From: an uncultured Clostridia bacterium
GTDB lineage: Bacteria > Bacillota > Clostridia > TANB77 > CAG-508
DNA length: 30,021 nucleotides
Direction: 5' to 3'
Assembly (NCBI GenBank): GCA_934122235.1
Contig: CAKOWE010000015.1
Coordinates: forward strand, 1 to 30,021
How positions within the stretch are numbered: the first letter of the stretch is position 1; each line of letters begins with the position of its first letter. The notes beneath the pieces were generated by a model. It was not told where the DNA came from. It did not search any database and worked only from the letters and a program-made list of their open reading frames with translations. The position numbers were made by a program, and so were the translations under genes. Shown here piece after piece: positions 8,815 to 17,152 of this stretch.

Positions 8815-9744
8815 ATTTTAAAGAAAACAACTATATATTATATGATGTATGTACTAAAGATAACAGTTGTTGCAATGGTATTGATATTTATCTTATTTTT
8901 ATCAAAATATAAACCTATGTATAAAGTAACCATAGCTGGAGAAACAGTTGGCTATGTTACAAACAAAAAAAGTGTAGAAAAAATAATAAACGACTATATA
9001 AATACAAAAGATGGCAATGTAGCATTTGTAAATGTGCAAGATATGCCAAACTATGAATTAAATTTAGTAACTTGGGATAAACAAGATACAACTCAAGAAA
9101 TATTACAAAAAATTAAAGACATATCTTCTGTAACATACAGGTTATTTGCAATAACAGTTGGAGAAGAAAGTAAACAGTATGTATCAACATTAGAAGAGGC
9201 TGAACAAATTGTAGAAGATTTAAAAAAAGAATTTGATGGTGTATTAGATTTAAAAGTCAGTGTAGAAGAAATATATACATCAGATTTAGAAAATATTGAA
9301 TCTATAGATATGCAAGTAGCTAAAACTAACTTAGATACGGAAATTATTTCTAATTGTGATAGTGTAATAAGTGGTATAATATTATCAAAGCCTGTTACAG
9401 GAACTATTAGTTCAAGATTTGGAACTAGATGGGGTAGAAGCCATACTGGAATTGACATATCTGCACCTACAGGAACACCAATATATTCTTGCAGTAAAGG
9501 AACTGTTGAGTATACTGGATGGTATTATGGCTATGGTAACTTAGTGATAGTAGATCATGGTAACGGAATAAAAACTTATTATGGACATTGTAGTAAGATA
9601 TGTACATCAGTAGGAGAAAAAGTTACAAAGGATACTGTAATTGCACTTGTTGGATCAACAGGTAATTCGACAGGACCACATTTACATTTAGAAATAAGAA
9701 AAGATGGCGTAGTACAAAATCCACAAAATTATTTATACAAATAA
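8815..9744 (+). CDS. M23 (LytM-type) peptidase, membrane-anchored
   Basis: From the proposed ATT start the product is 309 residues: a short basic N-terminus, one membrane segment (about 8-29), a linker with two small alpha/beta-looking repeats (35-165), and a C-terminal M23 domain. The zinc ligands are intact: H210-x3-D214 in S-H-T-G-I-D and H289/H291 in P-H-L-H-L-E, with the catalytic-type Y-G-H-C near 259. Family members cut peptide cross-links in peptidoglycan; this would act outside the membrane, for growth, division or spore-engulfment remodelling (SpoIIQ-like architecture, not proven). The start is uncertain: TTG 8746 would add 23 residues, and ATG 8842 would remove 9 and clip the basic N-terminus. 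pth follows 20 bases later. Confidence 0.85.
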   Translation: MLKKTTIYYMMYVLKITVVAMVLIFILFLSKYKPMYKVTIAGETVGYVTNKKSVEKIINDYINTKDGNVAFVNVQDMPNYELNLVTWDKQDTTQEILQKIKDISSVTYRLFAITVGEESKQYVSTLEEAEQIVEDLKKEFDGVLDLKVSVEEIYTSDLENIESIDMQVAKTNLDTEIISNCDSVISGIILSKPVTGTISSRFGTRWGRSHTGIDISAPTGTPIYSCSKGTVEYTGWYYGYGNLVIVDHGNGIKTYYGHCSKICTSVGEKVTKDTVIALVGSTGNSTGPHLHLEIRKDGVVQNPQNYLYK

Positions 9745-9764
9745 TATAAGGAAAGGAAAACAAA

Positions 9765-10323
9765 ATGTATTTAATAGCAGGACTAGGAAATCCAGAAATA
9801 GATTATGCAAATACTAGACACAATATGGGATTTAACGTAATAAATAAATTAGCACAAAAATATGAAATAGAGGTTACAAAAAACAATTTTAAAGGATTAT
9901 ATGGCTCTGGAATAATAGAAGGAAAAAAAGTAATTTTATTAAAACCGCAAACTTTCATGAATTTAAGTGGAGAAAGTATTTTAGCAATAAAAAATTTTTA
10001 TAAAATAAATATAGAAGATATTTTAGTGATATATGATGACATAGATACAGAACCACGGAAAGATAAGAATTAGAAAAAAAGGAACAGCAGGAACGCATAA
10101 CGGATTAAAATCAGTTGTACATTGTCTTACGACTACAGATTTTGCAAGAATTAGAGTGGGAATTGGCAAACCAAAAGCAGATATATCTTTAATGGAACAT
10201 GTAATAGGAGCTATAGAAGAAGAGGATATGCAGCCATTAAAAGAAGGAATAGAAACTGCTAGTCTTGCTGTGACAGAAATTATGAAAAATGGCATAGATA
10301 TAGCTATGAATAAATATAATTAA
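9765..10323 (+). CDS. pth: Peptidyl-tRNA hydrolase, read through one +1 frameshift at CGG
   Basis: Peptidyl-tRNA hydrolase releases tRNAs from drop-off peptidyl-tRNAs and is normally essential. The first 97 residues contain G-L-G-N-P, T-R-H-N-M-G-F (catalytic-type His19), T-F-M-N-L-S-G and Y-D-D-I-D (Asp92). The zero frame then reads R-K-D-K-N and stops at TAG 10071-10073, at about half length. If C10056 is skipped, the protein continues with G-K-I-R-I-R-K-K-G-T-A-G-T-H-N-G-L-K-S to the TAA at 10321-10323, giving 185 residues, the usual family length. The G-K and G-T-H-N-G blocks are strongly conserved in Pth, so exactly one base is surplus. A terminator follows 20 bases after the restored stop. 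The rest of the frame has no decay, arguing for a recoded or mis-sequenced gene rather than a pseudogene. Confidence 0.9.
10053..10059 (+). other. Candidate +1 recoding site in pth (CCA-C-GGA)
   Basis: The zero-frame codons are CCA CGG AAA. Skipping C10056 gives CCA GGA AAG, which restores the conserved Pro-Gly-Lys. The zero-frame stop is five codons after CGG. Confidence 0.7.
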
Positions 10324-10343
10324 AACATATAAAATTTAAATAT

Positions 10344-10366
10344 GGCACTTTGTGTGCCTTTTCGTT
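10344..10366 (+). terminator. Short intrinsic terminator after pth
   Basis: A 5-bp GC-rich stem (GGCAC 10344-10348 with GTGCC 10354-10358) and a 5-base loop are followed by TTTTCGTTTG. Confidence 0.6.
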
Positions 10367-10412
10367 TGTATTAAAGTAATAAAATGTTTGACAAAATGGA
10401 AAGGAAGAAAAA

Positions 10413-11600
10413 ATGTACGAAGTAATAGTTAACAGACAAGAAAATACCAAAAAAATAATACTATTAGAGAACAAAGTTATAATAGAAAAATATGAAGATA
10501 ATGATGAATCTATCAGAACTGAAGGAAATATATATTTAGGAAAGGTGCAAAATGTTTTGCCAGGAATGCAAGCAGCTTTTGTAGATATAGGAGAAAAGAA
10601 AAATACATTTATACATTTAAAAGATTTATTGCCCAAAATAGATGCCAAAAATGAAAATATGGAACAGAATATAGAAACTCCTAATATAAAGCAATTAATA
10701 AAACCAGGCATGCCACTATTAGTGCAAGTAAAAAAAGATAGTACGAATAAAAAAGGAGCTAGAGTATCTACTCATATAAGTTTACCAGGAAAATACATAG
10801 TATTCATGCCCAATGCCCAATTTATAACTGTATCACAAAAAATAGAAGATGAAAAAGAAAAACAAAGATTGATAGAAGTAGTTAAAAACCTGTTACCAGA
10901 AGGAAGTGGAGCTATAATAAGAACTTCTAGTGAAAATAAAGATGAAAGTACAATAAAAAAAGATATAGATGAGTTAAAAGAAGAGTGGAAAAATATACAA
11001 AATGCTCAAAATAATACAAAACAATATCCAGCAATACTGTATAAAAATGATGGAATATTAAAAAAATTATTTATAGATATGGTTGACAAAAAAATAGATA
11101 AAATTATAGTTAATGATAGTGATATATACGAAGATATAATAAGTATGCTAAAAGATATAAATAATTTAAATATTAAGGTAGAATTACATAACGGACAAAA
11201 TTTAATAGAAGAATTTTGCTTAACATCACAAATAGAAAAAATATCAAATAGGAAAGTATGGCTAAAATGTGGAGGTTTTATAACAATAGATAAAACGGAA
11301 GCCCTTACAGCAATAGATGTAAATTCTGGAAAGTACATAGGAACTAAAGATTTAGAACAAACAGTGTATATAGTAAATAAAGAAGCAACAAAAGAAATTG
11401 CTAAGCAATTAAGAGTACGAGATATAGGTGGAATAGTTGTAATAGATTATATTGATATGAAATTATTAGAAAATAGAAAAAAGATAGAAGAGTTATTAGT
11501 AGATGAATTAAAAAAAGATAGAAGTAAAACTCAAGTAATTGGTTTTACAAAATTAAATCTTTTAGAAATGACAAGAAAACATATTGGATCAAATGAATAA
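10413..11600 (+). CDS. rng: Ribonuclease E/G family protein lacking the C-terminal zinc region
   Basis: The 395-residue protein has an N-terminal S1-type RNA-binding region (about 35-115, with G-N-I-Y-L-G-K-V-Q-N-V-L-P-G-M-Q-A-A-F-V-D-I-G), the 5'-sensor/RNase H-like region and a DNase I-like catalytic domain. The two metal-binding Asp segments are present: L-T-A-I-D-V-N-S-G (about residue 301) and V-V-I-D-Y-I-D-M (about 345). It ends at L-L-E-M-T-R-K-H-I-G-S-N-E, exactly where other RNase G proteins go on to the CPxC zinc-link and small domain (total about 460-490). No Cys-rich continuation was seen in other frames after 11600, and a terminator follows. Such enzymes cut single-stranded RNA near 5'-monophosphate ends for rRNA maturation and mRNA decay. 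Without the zinc link its oligomeric state would differ. Confidence 0.88.
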   Translation: MYEVIVNRQENTKKIILLENKVIIEKYEDNDESIRTEGNIYLGKVQNVLPGMQAAFVDIGEKKNTFIHLKDLLPKIDAKNENMEQNIETPNIKQLIKPGMPLLVQVKKDSTNKKGARVSTHISLPGKYIVFMPNAQFITVSQKIEDEKEKQRLIEVVKNLLPEGSGAIIRTSSENKDESTIKKDIDELKEEWKNIQNAQNNTKQYPAILYKNDGILKKLFIDMVDKKIDKIIVNDSDIYEDIISMLKDINNLNIKVELHNGQNLIEEFCLTSQIEKISNRKVWLKCGGFITIDKTEALTAIDVNSGKYIGTKDLEQTVYIVNKEATKEIAKQLRVRDIGGIVVIDYIDMKLLENRKKIEELLVDELKKDRSKTQVIGFTKLNLLEMTRKHIGSNE

Positions 11601-11616
11601 TTGCAATTTTAAGTAA

Positions 11617-11667
11617 AAAAGTAAGGAATAATGATTTTTTAATGTTATTATCCCTTACTTTTCTTTA
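11617..11667 (+). terminator. Intrinsic terminator after the RNase G gene
   Basis: A 16-bp stem with one mismatch (11617-11632 with 11647-11662) and a T-rich tail. The tail overlaps the -35 box of the next promoter. Confidence 0.85.
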
Positions 11668-11692
11668 CATAAAGTGGTAAATGATGTATAAT
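11664..11692 (+). promoter_or_regulatory. Predicted sigma-A promoter of the HD phosphohydrolase gene
   Basis: TTTACA (11664-11669), a 17-base spacer and a perfect TATAAT (11687-11692), 45 bases before the start codon. Confidence 0.7.
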
Positions 11693-11736
11693 AAAATTAT
11701 ATATGAAAAAATGTCGAAAATAAGTAGGAGGTATTT

Positions 11737-14067
11737 ATGAAAAGTGAGAAAAACAGAAAAATGTTTCCTATGGGTTTAAAAAAGAGCCAATCACCAGAGG
11801 TAGATGTAGAAAATAAATTAGCGGATGAGTCTTATAAAATTATAGAAAGTATTTTGGATAAATTTGATACTTCCCAAGTAACAGATGAAGCATATCTAGA
11901 ATTTTTAAAAGAATTAAAAGTAATGGATGTTCCTACAATAGAAAAGGAAGATAAAAGTGCTGATTATGAGATGATTAAGAAATATATTAAACAAAAAACA
12001 GGAAAAAAAGTAACAGATAATGAACTGGACATGTTATTAGGAGCAGACGAAAAAAACATAAAAAGATTAACTATAGATCCATATATGCAAGATATTATTA
12101 GAATACTAAATCAAACAAAAGTTGTAAGAAGAAGTTCAGATAAACCAATGATGACTCCAAGATCTCAAACTGGAATAGGAAATTCACCATCAGAAGCACA
12201 TTTAACGACAAGAGGAATACATCAAGAACAGGTGGGAGATTTATCAGCAGAAATAGCAGAATACATAGGTGCAAATATCAATTTAGCAAGAGCTGGAGGA
12301 AAACATCATGATGATGGACATACAAATAGTGGACATACAGGAGAAAGAATTGCAACAAAGATAGGAAATTTAAATAATTGTGGGTATATTGTGCACAATG
12401 CATTAAGTGCTGATATGCTAATAAGTGAAGGTGTAGTGGAACAGATAATAGATTTGGTGAAACAAAAAGAAACAAAAATTACACCAGAAAGAGAGAGTCA
12501 AATAAGAGAAGACATATGGTATTTATTTGATATAATGATTTCTCATAATGGTGAAGGAAAAGAAAGAATAATAAGATACAATCCAAATAAAACTGTTGAA
12601 GATATAATAAATGATAAAAACAAATGTTACACTCAAAAAGGATATGATAAAACTATAACACCAGGTTCTAAAGAAGCGGCAATAATCGCTTTTGCGGATA
12701 GAATATGTTATGTAAGAACAGATATATTAGATGGTGTAAATTTAGGTATATTAACAAATTTAAATGATGAATATTTACAGTATATTGGAATACTTGCATT
12801 AAAACATAATCAAAATGATAGATTATATACTATAGCACAAAAAGTATTTACAAAAGAAGAAGAACTAGAACATCAAATGAACGAGTTTATGAATAGATTA
12901 AGTAATAGCCAAACTGATATTGGAGAAATAGCAACAGCACAAAAATTTAAAGAAGTATTTGGCGTAGAACCAACTGAATTTGTTACTGTGGCACAAAACT
13001 ATTTTATTATAGAAGATATGGCAAGAGATGTTTTTGAAGCTTCAAAAGAATATGGTAGAATTTATGTAAGTAAAATACCTTTAGAAAAAAGAGCAGAAAC
13101 AGTTGCAAATATGATAAAGGATGTTTGCGTGGAAGATTTAAAGGAATATAGTTATGGTAAAGATTATGTTGGGATTTCTCCAACAGTAGCTAAAGCTTTT
13201 TTTGGAATAAGATCACAAAATTTAGATCAAATAGTACAATATACAAGAAGAACTTTTGAAAAAGAATTATTGCCACGAGCTGAGTATAGAATACATGATG
13301 ATTTATCACAAGCTTTATTAGAAACAGGACTAATACGTGAATATTTAAGTCAAGATAGCGAAGAAGAGTTTGAATTAACTTATGAAGAAGGTAAAGCAAG
13401 GGCAAAATATGGAATAAACGAAGACTTAACAATAAGAGGAGTGGCTAAGCCAAGCGAAGCAAAAAAATATACTTCTACACTTTTGAAAAGGGTTAGTGCA
13501 GTTAGAGCAAAATATAAATATGAAAGAAAAGCATGTCATAATTTTATAAAATTATATAAGTATGAACCAGATAGATTAGCAGAAATATATCAGAATGCGT
13601 TAGATGCCGTAAACGATATAACATTAAATGATGTTAAGTTGGCAACAGGTGAACTACATGTTGGAGCGGATGAGGTATTGGCAGATGAATATGATAAAAA
13701 AATAGAAGGTGTAAAGACAGAAATAAAAAGTAAATATCCAAAAGGATTTTCTAAATCAGAGCAAATGGCTTTTGCTACAGAATTATCTAATAGAAGAAAA
13801 AATGATAAAGAAAAGTTACTAGCCTCAGCAGTTGCTTTAGAATATGTAGCAGGAATGACTGATGGAACTGTATTAGAAGCGGCCAAATTAAAGAGGTATT
13901 TAACAAATGGACAAATTCGAAGAGGATATAAAAGAGAAGGTGAACCAGAAAAAGAATTTAAACAAATGAAAGCATTTTGGAATCAAGGATTAGATTTAGA
14001 TAAAATAAAAAATATAATGTTGCAAGCAGAAAAAATTGCACAAAAAGATGATGAATTATCTTTATAA
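11737..14067 (+). CDS. HD-domain phosphohydrolase, dGTPase-like, large form
   Basis: The 776-residue protein has an HD metal-dependent phosphohydrolase domain at about 145-340. Key parts are T-R-G-I-H-Q-E-Q-V (metal-ligand His), H-H-D-D-G-H-T (190-196) followed by S-G-H-T-G-E-R, and a late F-A-D-R-I-C-Y containing the last Asp. This layout matches the dGTP triphosphohydrolase branch, whose members cut dNTPs to nucleoside and triphosphate. The usual H-P-P-F-G-H block is here H-T-N-S-G-H. About 140 N-terminal and 430 mostly helical C-terminal residues extend well beyond a typical dGTPase (about 330-500), so the substrate is uncertain. It has its own promoter, a TAGGAGG site and a terminator, so it is monocistronic. 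Confidence 0.8.
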   Translation: MKSEKNRKMFPMGLKKSQSPEVDVENKLADESYKIIESILDKFDTSQVTDEAYLEFLKELKVMDVPTIEKEDKSADYEMIKKYIKQKTGKKVTDNELDMLLGADEKNIKRLTIDPYMQDIIRILNQTKVVRRSSDKPMMTPRSQTGIGNSPSEAHLTTRGIHQEQVGDLSAEIAEYIGANINLARAGGKHHDDGHTNSGHTGERIATKIGNLNNCGYIVHNALSADMLISEGVVEQIIDLVKQKETKITPERESQIREDIWYLFDIMISHNGEGKERIIRYNPNKTVEDIINDKNKCYTQKGYDKTITPGSKEAAIIAFADRICYVRTDILDGVNLGILTNLNDEYLQYIGILALKHNQNDRLYTIAQKVFTKEEELEHQMNEFMNRLSNSQTDIGEIATAQKFKEVFGVEPTEFVTVAQNYFIIEDMARDVFEASKEYGRIYVSKIPLEKRAETVANMIKDVCVEDLKEYSYGKDYVGISPTVAKAFFGIRSQNLDQIVQYTRRTFEKELLPRAEYRIHDDLSQALLETGLIREYLSQDSEEEFELTYEEGKARAKYGINEDLTIRGVAKPSEAKKYTSTLLKRVSAVRAKYKYERKACHNFIKLYKYEPDRLAEIYQNALDAVNDITLNDVKLATGELHVGADEVLADEYDKKIEGVKTEIKSKYPKGFSKSEQMAFATELSNRRKNDKEKLLASAVALEYVAGMTDGTVLEAAKLKRYLTNGQIRRGYKREGEPEKEFKQMKAFWNQGLDLDKIKNIMLQAEKIAQKDDELSL

Positions 14068-14098
14068 AAAAATAACCATATAATGGTTATTTTTTTTA
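14067..14098. terminator. Bidirectional terminator between convergent genes
   Basis: A 13-bp stem (14067-14079 with 14083-14095) with a 3-base loop (ATA) has A and T runs on both sides. It overlaps the last bases of both the HD gene (+) and the zinc-ribbon gene (-). Confidence 0.8.
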
Positions 14099-14320
14099 TA
14101 AAGATATATTTATTTCGTTATTATTTATATATCTATTCAAATTTTTTACAGAAATTCCTGTGCCAACAGAAAGTTCATCTAAAGAATAATTATTTCCATA
14201 TTTTTCAATATAATTATTTAATTTCGCAATTTCTAAATTATCTTTAGGCTGGCAATTGCAACAAACTTCATTGCCTGAAACATAAAAACAACCACAACGA
14301 CTACATTTTTTAAATTCCAT
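14096..14320 (-). CDS. Small zinc-ribbon protein, YvyF-like
   Basis: The 74-residue protein starts at ATG 14320, behind a GGAGG site; a longer in-frame ATG (14500) would add an AT-rich, unlikely N-terminus with no ribosome site. Residues 6-22 form a zinc-ribbon (C-S-R-C-G then C-C-N-C), followed by a helical stretch ending in L-S-V-G-T-G-I-S-V-K-N-L-N-R-Y-I, a helix-turn-helix-like segment. The arrangement resembles the short YvyF/TIGR03826 proteins found near flagellar or regulatory loci; no flagellar gene is nearby. A regulatory role is possible but unproven. It is convergent with the HD gene. The roughly 230 bases upstream (14321-14552) are AT-rich, low-complexity sequence with no further gene. 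Confidence 0.7.
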   Translation of the reverse strand: MEFKKCSRCGCFYVSGNEVCCNCQPKDNLEIAKLNNYIEKYGNNYSLDELSVGTGISVKNLNRYINNNEINISL

Positions 14321-14552
14321 AAAAACCTCCATTTGAGTGACAAAACTCAGCAATATTTTATTAAAAACATTGAATAATATTATTTTTAATAATAAAAAAT
14401 TATTACTATTATTAATTAAACACATTCTATCATATAATGTAGAAAAATAAAAGTAAAAATTGAATAAAAAAATAATATTTTCAAAAAATAAATAATACAA
14501 AGTAAAAATTTGTTACAAAATGGTAAATAATAGATAATTAGGAGGAAAGCAA

Positions 14553-15488
14553 ATGATTGATTTCAGAACTGATTTGGCAGATGAAAGAAGAGATATATAC
14601 AAAAAAGCAAATAAATTAGAAGATGAAGTGCCAGGAATAGAAACAGAACAAAATGTATTTGGGGAGAATGTAAAAACTTCAAGAGTAAAAATAGTAAATG
14701 AAGAAGGGGAAAAGGCCTTAGGAAAACCTAAAGGAATTTATATAACGATAGACGTTAAAAATTTGAAAATTGCTCAAGAGGAAGAAATTCAAAAGGCTGG
14801 AGAAGTTGTTACTAATGAGTTGAAAAGGTTAATATCAGATCATATAGGAAAAGAGGATGACATATTAGTTGTTGGGTTAGGAAATGCTTATGTTACTCCT
14901 GATTCGTTAGGACCTAAAGTAGTGTCATATATAGATGTTACAAGACATTTACTAAAATATGCTCCACAATATTTAGAACCAGGGACAAGACCTGTAAGTG
15001 CTATATCTCCAGGAGTTTTGGGAACAACTGGAATTGAAACTTTAGAAATAATAAAAGGTATTGTAGATAATGTAAAACCTAAAATGGTAATTGTAATAGA
15101 TAGTTTAGCATCGAAAAGCATAGAAAGAATAAGCAGTACAATACAAATTGCAGATACAGGAATAACTCCTGGTGCTGGAGTTGGAAATACTAGAAAAGAA
15201 TTGAGCATAAATACTTTAGGGGTTCCTGTTATTGCGATAGGAGTACCAATGGTTGTAGAAATGGCAACAATTGCAAATGATTGTTTAGATATATTTATAA
15301 ATAAATTACAACAAGAAGCTAAATCGAATGATTATCTAAACAAGTTAAAAGAAGAAGATAATTATGAAGAAATAAAAAATGCATTAATTCCCGTAAATTA
15401 TAATATGATAGTAACACCAAAAGAGATTGATGATTTGATAGAGAATATGAGCTCTGTGGTAGCAAGAGGAATAAATTTTGCGTTATAG
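14553..15488 (+). CDS. gpr: Germination protease GPR, spore-specific A25 family
   Basis: The 311-residue protein matches GPR, which degrades the small acid-soluble proteins coating spore DNA during germination. The N-terminal F-R-T-D-L-A-D-E resembles the GPR propeptide-cleavage region, which itself looks like the SASP cleavage site. Conserved blocks include G-L-G-N-A-Y-V-T-P-D-S-L-G-P, S-P-G-V-L-G-T-T-G-I-E-T, V-I-V-I-D-S-L-A-S-K (with the conserved Asp) and D-T-G-I-T-P-G-A-G-V-G-N. An AGGAGG site lies before the ATG. In Bacillus it is expressed in the forespore (sigma F/G); I see no convincing forespore promoter here. It shows that the organism makes endospores. Confidence 0.96.
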   Translation: MIDFRTDLADERRDIYKKANKLEDEVPGIETEQNVFGENVKTSRVKIVNEEGEKALGKPKGIYITIDVKNLKIAQEEEIQKAGEVVTNELKRLISDHIGKEDDILVVGLGNAYVTPDSLGPKVVSYIDVTRHLLKYAPQYLEPGTRPVSAISPGVLGTTGIETLEIIKGIVDNVKPKMVIVIDSLASKSIERISSTIQIADTGITPGAGVGNTRKELSINTLGVPVIAIGVPMVVEMATIANDCLDIFINKLQQEAKSNDYLNKLKEEDNYEEIKNALIPVNYNMIVTPKEIDDLIENMSSVVARGINFAL

Positions 15489-15504
15489 TTATAATAGAAA
15501 AGTT

Positions 15505-15533
15505 TTGCAATATAATGCAAAATGTGGTAAAAT
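15505..15533 (+). promoter_or_regulatory. Predicted promoter of the small membrane protein gene
   Basis: TTGCAA (15505-15510), a 17-base spacer and TAAAAT (15528-15533) lie directly after gpr. Confidence 0.5.
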
Positions 15534-15567
15534 ATATATATATAAAATTATGTTAGGAGTGACACAA

Positions 15568-15792
15568 ATGAAACGGTTAGTACGATTCTTCCAAGTAGTT
15601 GCAACAACAATTGCCATGATTGCAATTAATGTAATCGTTGTTTTATGTGGAGGCTATAAGTCGCTAGAATGCTTAAGAAATGGAAACATTGAGAGTATGT
15701 TAGTAATAGCTTTCTTTACAGCGTTGATAGTTGTTTTTGTTGCACTTGGATATGCACTGATTGTTGAAACTGGCATTAAGAGGAACAGGTGA
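15568..15792 (+). CDS. Small two-helix membrane protein, unknown function
   Basis: The 74-residue protein begins at ATG 15568, 8 bases after TTAGGAG. It has a basic N-terminus (M-K-R-L-V-R), a membrane segment at about 9-28 and another at about 44-68, with a short basic tail, predicting both ends inside the cell. I recognise no family. Codon use (ATC, GCC, TTC, one in-frame CGG) and a somewhat higher GC differ from its neighbours and suggest foreign origin. It has its own promoter and a terminator that overlaps the stop codon, so it is a self-contained unit between gpr and the U32 gene. Confidence 0.65.
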   Translation: MKRLVRFFQVVATTIAMIAINVIVVLCGGYKSLECLRNGNIESMLVIAFFTALIVVFVALGYALIVETGIKRNR

Positions 15793-15808
15793 ATACCTGT
15801 TCCTTTTT
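15781..15808 (+). terminator. Intrinsic terminator overlapping the stop of the small membrane gene
   Basis: A perfect 10-bp stem (AGGAACAGGT 15781-15790 with ACCTGTTCCT 15795-15804), a GAAT loop and a short T run. The TGA stop (15790-15792) lies inside the hairpin. Confidence 0.9.
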
Positions 15809-15841
15809 ATGAGATGAGACATATGTAACTTTTTAAAATAG

Positions 15842-15871
15842 TTGCAAAATCAACGACTTTTGTGATATATT
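15842..15871 (+). promoter_or_regulatory. Possible promoter of the U32 gene
   Basis: TTGCAA (15842-15847), an 18-base spacer and TATATT (15866-15871). A separate TATAAT near 15899 lacks a good -35. Confidence 0.35.
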
Positions 15872-15922
15872 TATATACAGAATATAGCTTAAAACATTAT
15901 AATATCTTTTGGAGGAATAGAA

Positions 15923-17152
15923 ATGAAAAAACCAGAATTATTAGCTCCAGCAGGTTCGTTTGAGAAAGCAAAAGTAGCTTTTCTTTATGGAGCAGATGCA
16001 ATATATGCAGGTACATCATCATTATCATTAAGAACTAGAGCTGAAATGGAAAATGATGATTTATATAAAACAATTCAATATGCGCATAAACTTGGTAAAA
16101 AAGTTTATACAACTATAAATATATTTGCTTGGGATGATAGATATGAAGAAATTAAAGAACAAGCAAGAGTTTTAAATAAATTAAAGGTAGACGGAATAAT
16201 TGTAGCTGATGGAGGTATTGTAGACTTAATAAAAGAAGAAGCTCCTGATATAGATATACACATAAGTACACAGGCTAATATTGTAAGTTATCACACAAGT
16301 AATTTTTGGTATAAGAATGGTGCCAAAAGAGTAATATTGGCTAGAGAACTAAATAAAGAACAAATAAAAGAGATAATACAAAATAAGCCTAAAGATTTAG
16401 AAACCGAGATGTTTATACATGGGGCGATATGCTTTGGATATTCCGGAAGATGCTTTTTAAGTGACTTTTTATCAGGTAGAAGTGCAAATTTAGGAGATTG
16501 TGCACAAAGTTGTAGATGGGCTTATAATGTGTATGTTGAAGAAACTAATAAACCTGGAAATCTTATGCCTGTTGAACATGATAATAAAGGAACATATATT
16601 TTTTCTTCAAAAGATTTATGTTTGATGAAGGAAATACCAGAAATTATAGAAATGGGGATAGACAGTTTAAAAATTGAAGGTAGACTAAAGACAGAATATT
16701 ATTTAGCTACAGTGATAAATGCATATAGAACAGCGATAGATGATTATATGAAAAATCCAAACGAATTTGATTATACTAAATACTTAAATGAGTTGGAAAA
16801 AACTAAAACGAGAGGTTTAACAACATTTTATTTTAATAGCAGAGACAATAAAGATTTTCAAGAATATGAAGGTAAGCAGTATAATCCAAATTTTGAATTT
16901 GGAGGAATTGTGGAGCAATATGACGAAGAAAAAACAATTATTGAAATACGTAATAGATTAAAAATAGGTGATGAATTAGAAGTTATAATTCCTGGTAAAA
17001 TTGAGAGCTATTGTTTCAAAATAGAAAAATTATGGGATATAGATACTGATGAACCTATACAATTTGTAAATCCGGGTAAAGCAGGACAAAAAGTAAAAAT
17101 ACAAATACCAATAAGAGTAGAAGAAAATTACATATTACGTAGAAAAAAATAG
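15923..17152 (+). CDS. U32 family peptidase-like protein, probable RNA hydroxylation factor
   Basis: The 409-residue protein matches the U32 'peptidase' family. It starts with P-E-L-L-A-P-A-G-S-F-E-K-A-K, contains the signature E-M-F-I-H-G-A-I-C-F-G-Y-S-G-R-C-F-L-S, and has further Cys in G-D-C-A-Q-S-C-R-W, which together with the later D-L-C form an iron-sulfur-type cysteine set. A C-terminal beta domain (from about 325) completes the usual length. Several U32 proteins are now known to act in prephenate-dependent hydroxylation of RNA: RlhA on 23S rRNA, and TrhP on the tRNA wobble uridine. The neighbour rsmE is also an RNA-modification gene. TrhP-like is my preferred reading, but sequence by eye does not separate the subgroups. 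Confidence 0.88.
   Translation: MKKPELLAPAGSFEKAKVAFLYGADAIYAGTSSLSLRTRAEMENDDLYKTIQYAHKLGKKVYTTINIFAWDDRYEEIKEQARVLNKLKVDGIIVADGGIVDLIKEEAPDIDIHISTQANIVSYHTSNFWYKNGAKRVILARELNKEQIKEIIQNKPKDLETEMFIHGAICFGYSGRCFLSDFLSGRSANLGDCAQSCRWAYNVYVEETNKPGNLMPVEHDNKGTYIFSSKDLCLMKEIPEIIEMGIDSLKIEGRLKTEYYLATVINAYRTAIDDYMKNPNEFDYTKYLNELEKTKTRGLTTFYFNSRDNKDFQEYEGKQYNPNFEFGGIVEQYDEEKTIIEIRNRLKIGDELEVIIPGKIESYCFKIEKLWDIDTDEPIQFVNPGKAGQKVKIQIPIRVEENYILRRKK

Noticed and set aside
8781..8920. Short ORF in another frame beginning at ATG 8781 over the M23 gene start
   Set aside because: It has no ribosome site, lies over the M23 leader, stops within about 45 codons and lacks protein-like features.
10053..10060. 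Classical slippery-sequence frameshift by P-site tRNA slippage
   Set aside because: The three P-site codons differ (CCA, GAG, GAT) and none can pair well one base forward. No shared slippery run or upstream Shine-Dalgarno-like stimulator was evident.
9765..10323. Treating pth (and the other two split genes) as pseudogenes
   Set aside because: Each has one lesion only, of the same type, in otherwise intact frames with normal flanking signals. pth is normally essential. Decay would give varied lesions, and errors in this AT-rich DNA would be expected mostly in A/T runs.
14321..14552. An extended N-terminus or separate gene in the AT-rich gap before gpr
   Set aside because: The open frame there is low-complexity Phe/Asn/Leu-rich sequence without a ribosome site. 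The zinc-ribbon gene has a good GGAGG and ATG at 14320.
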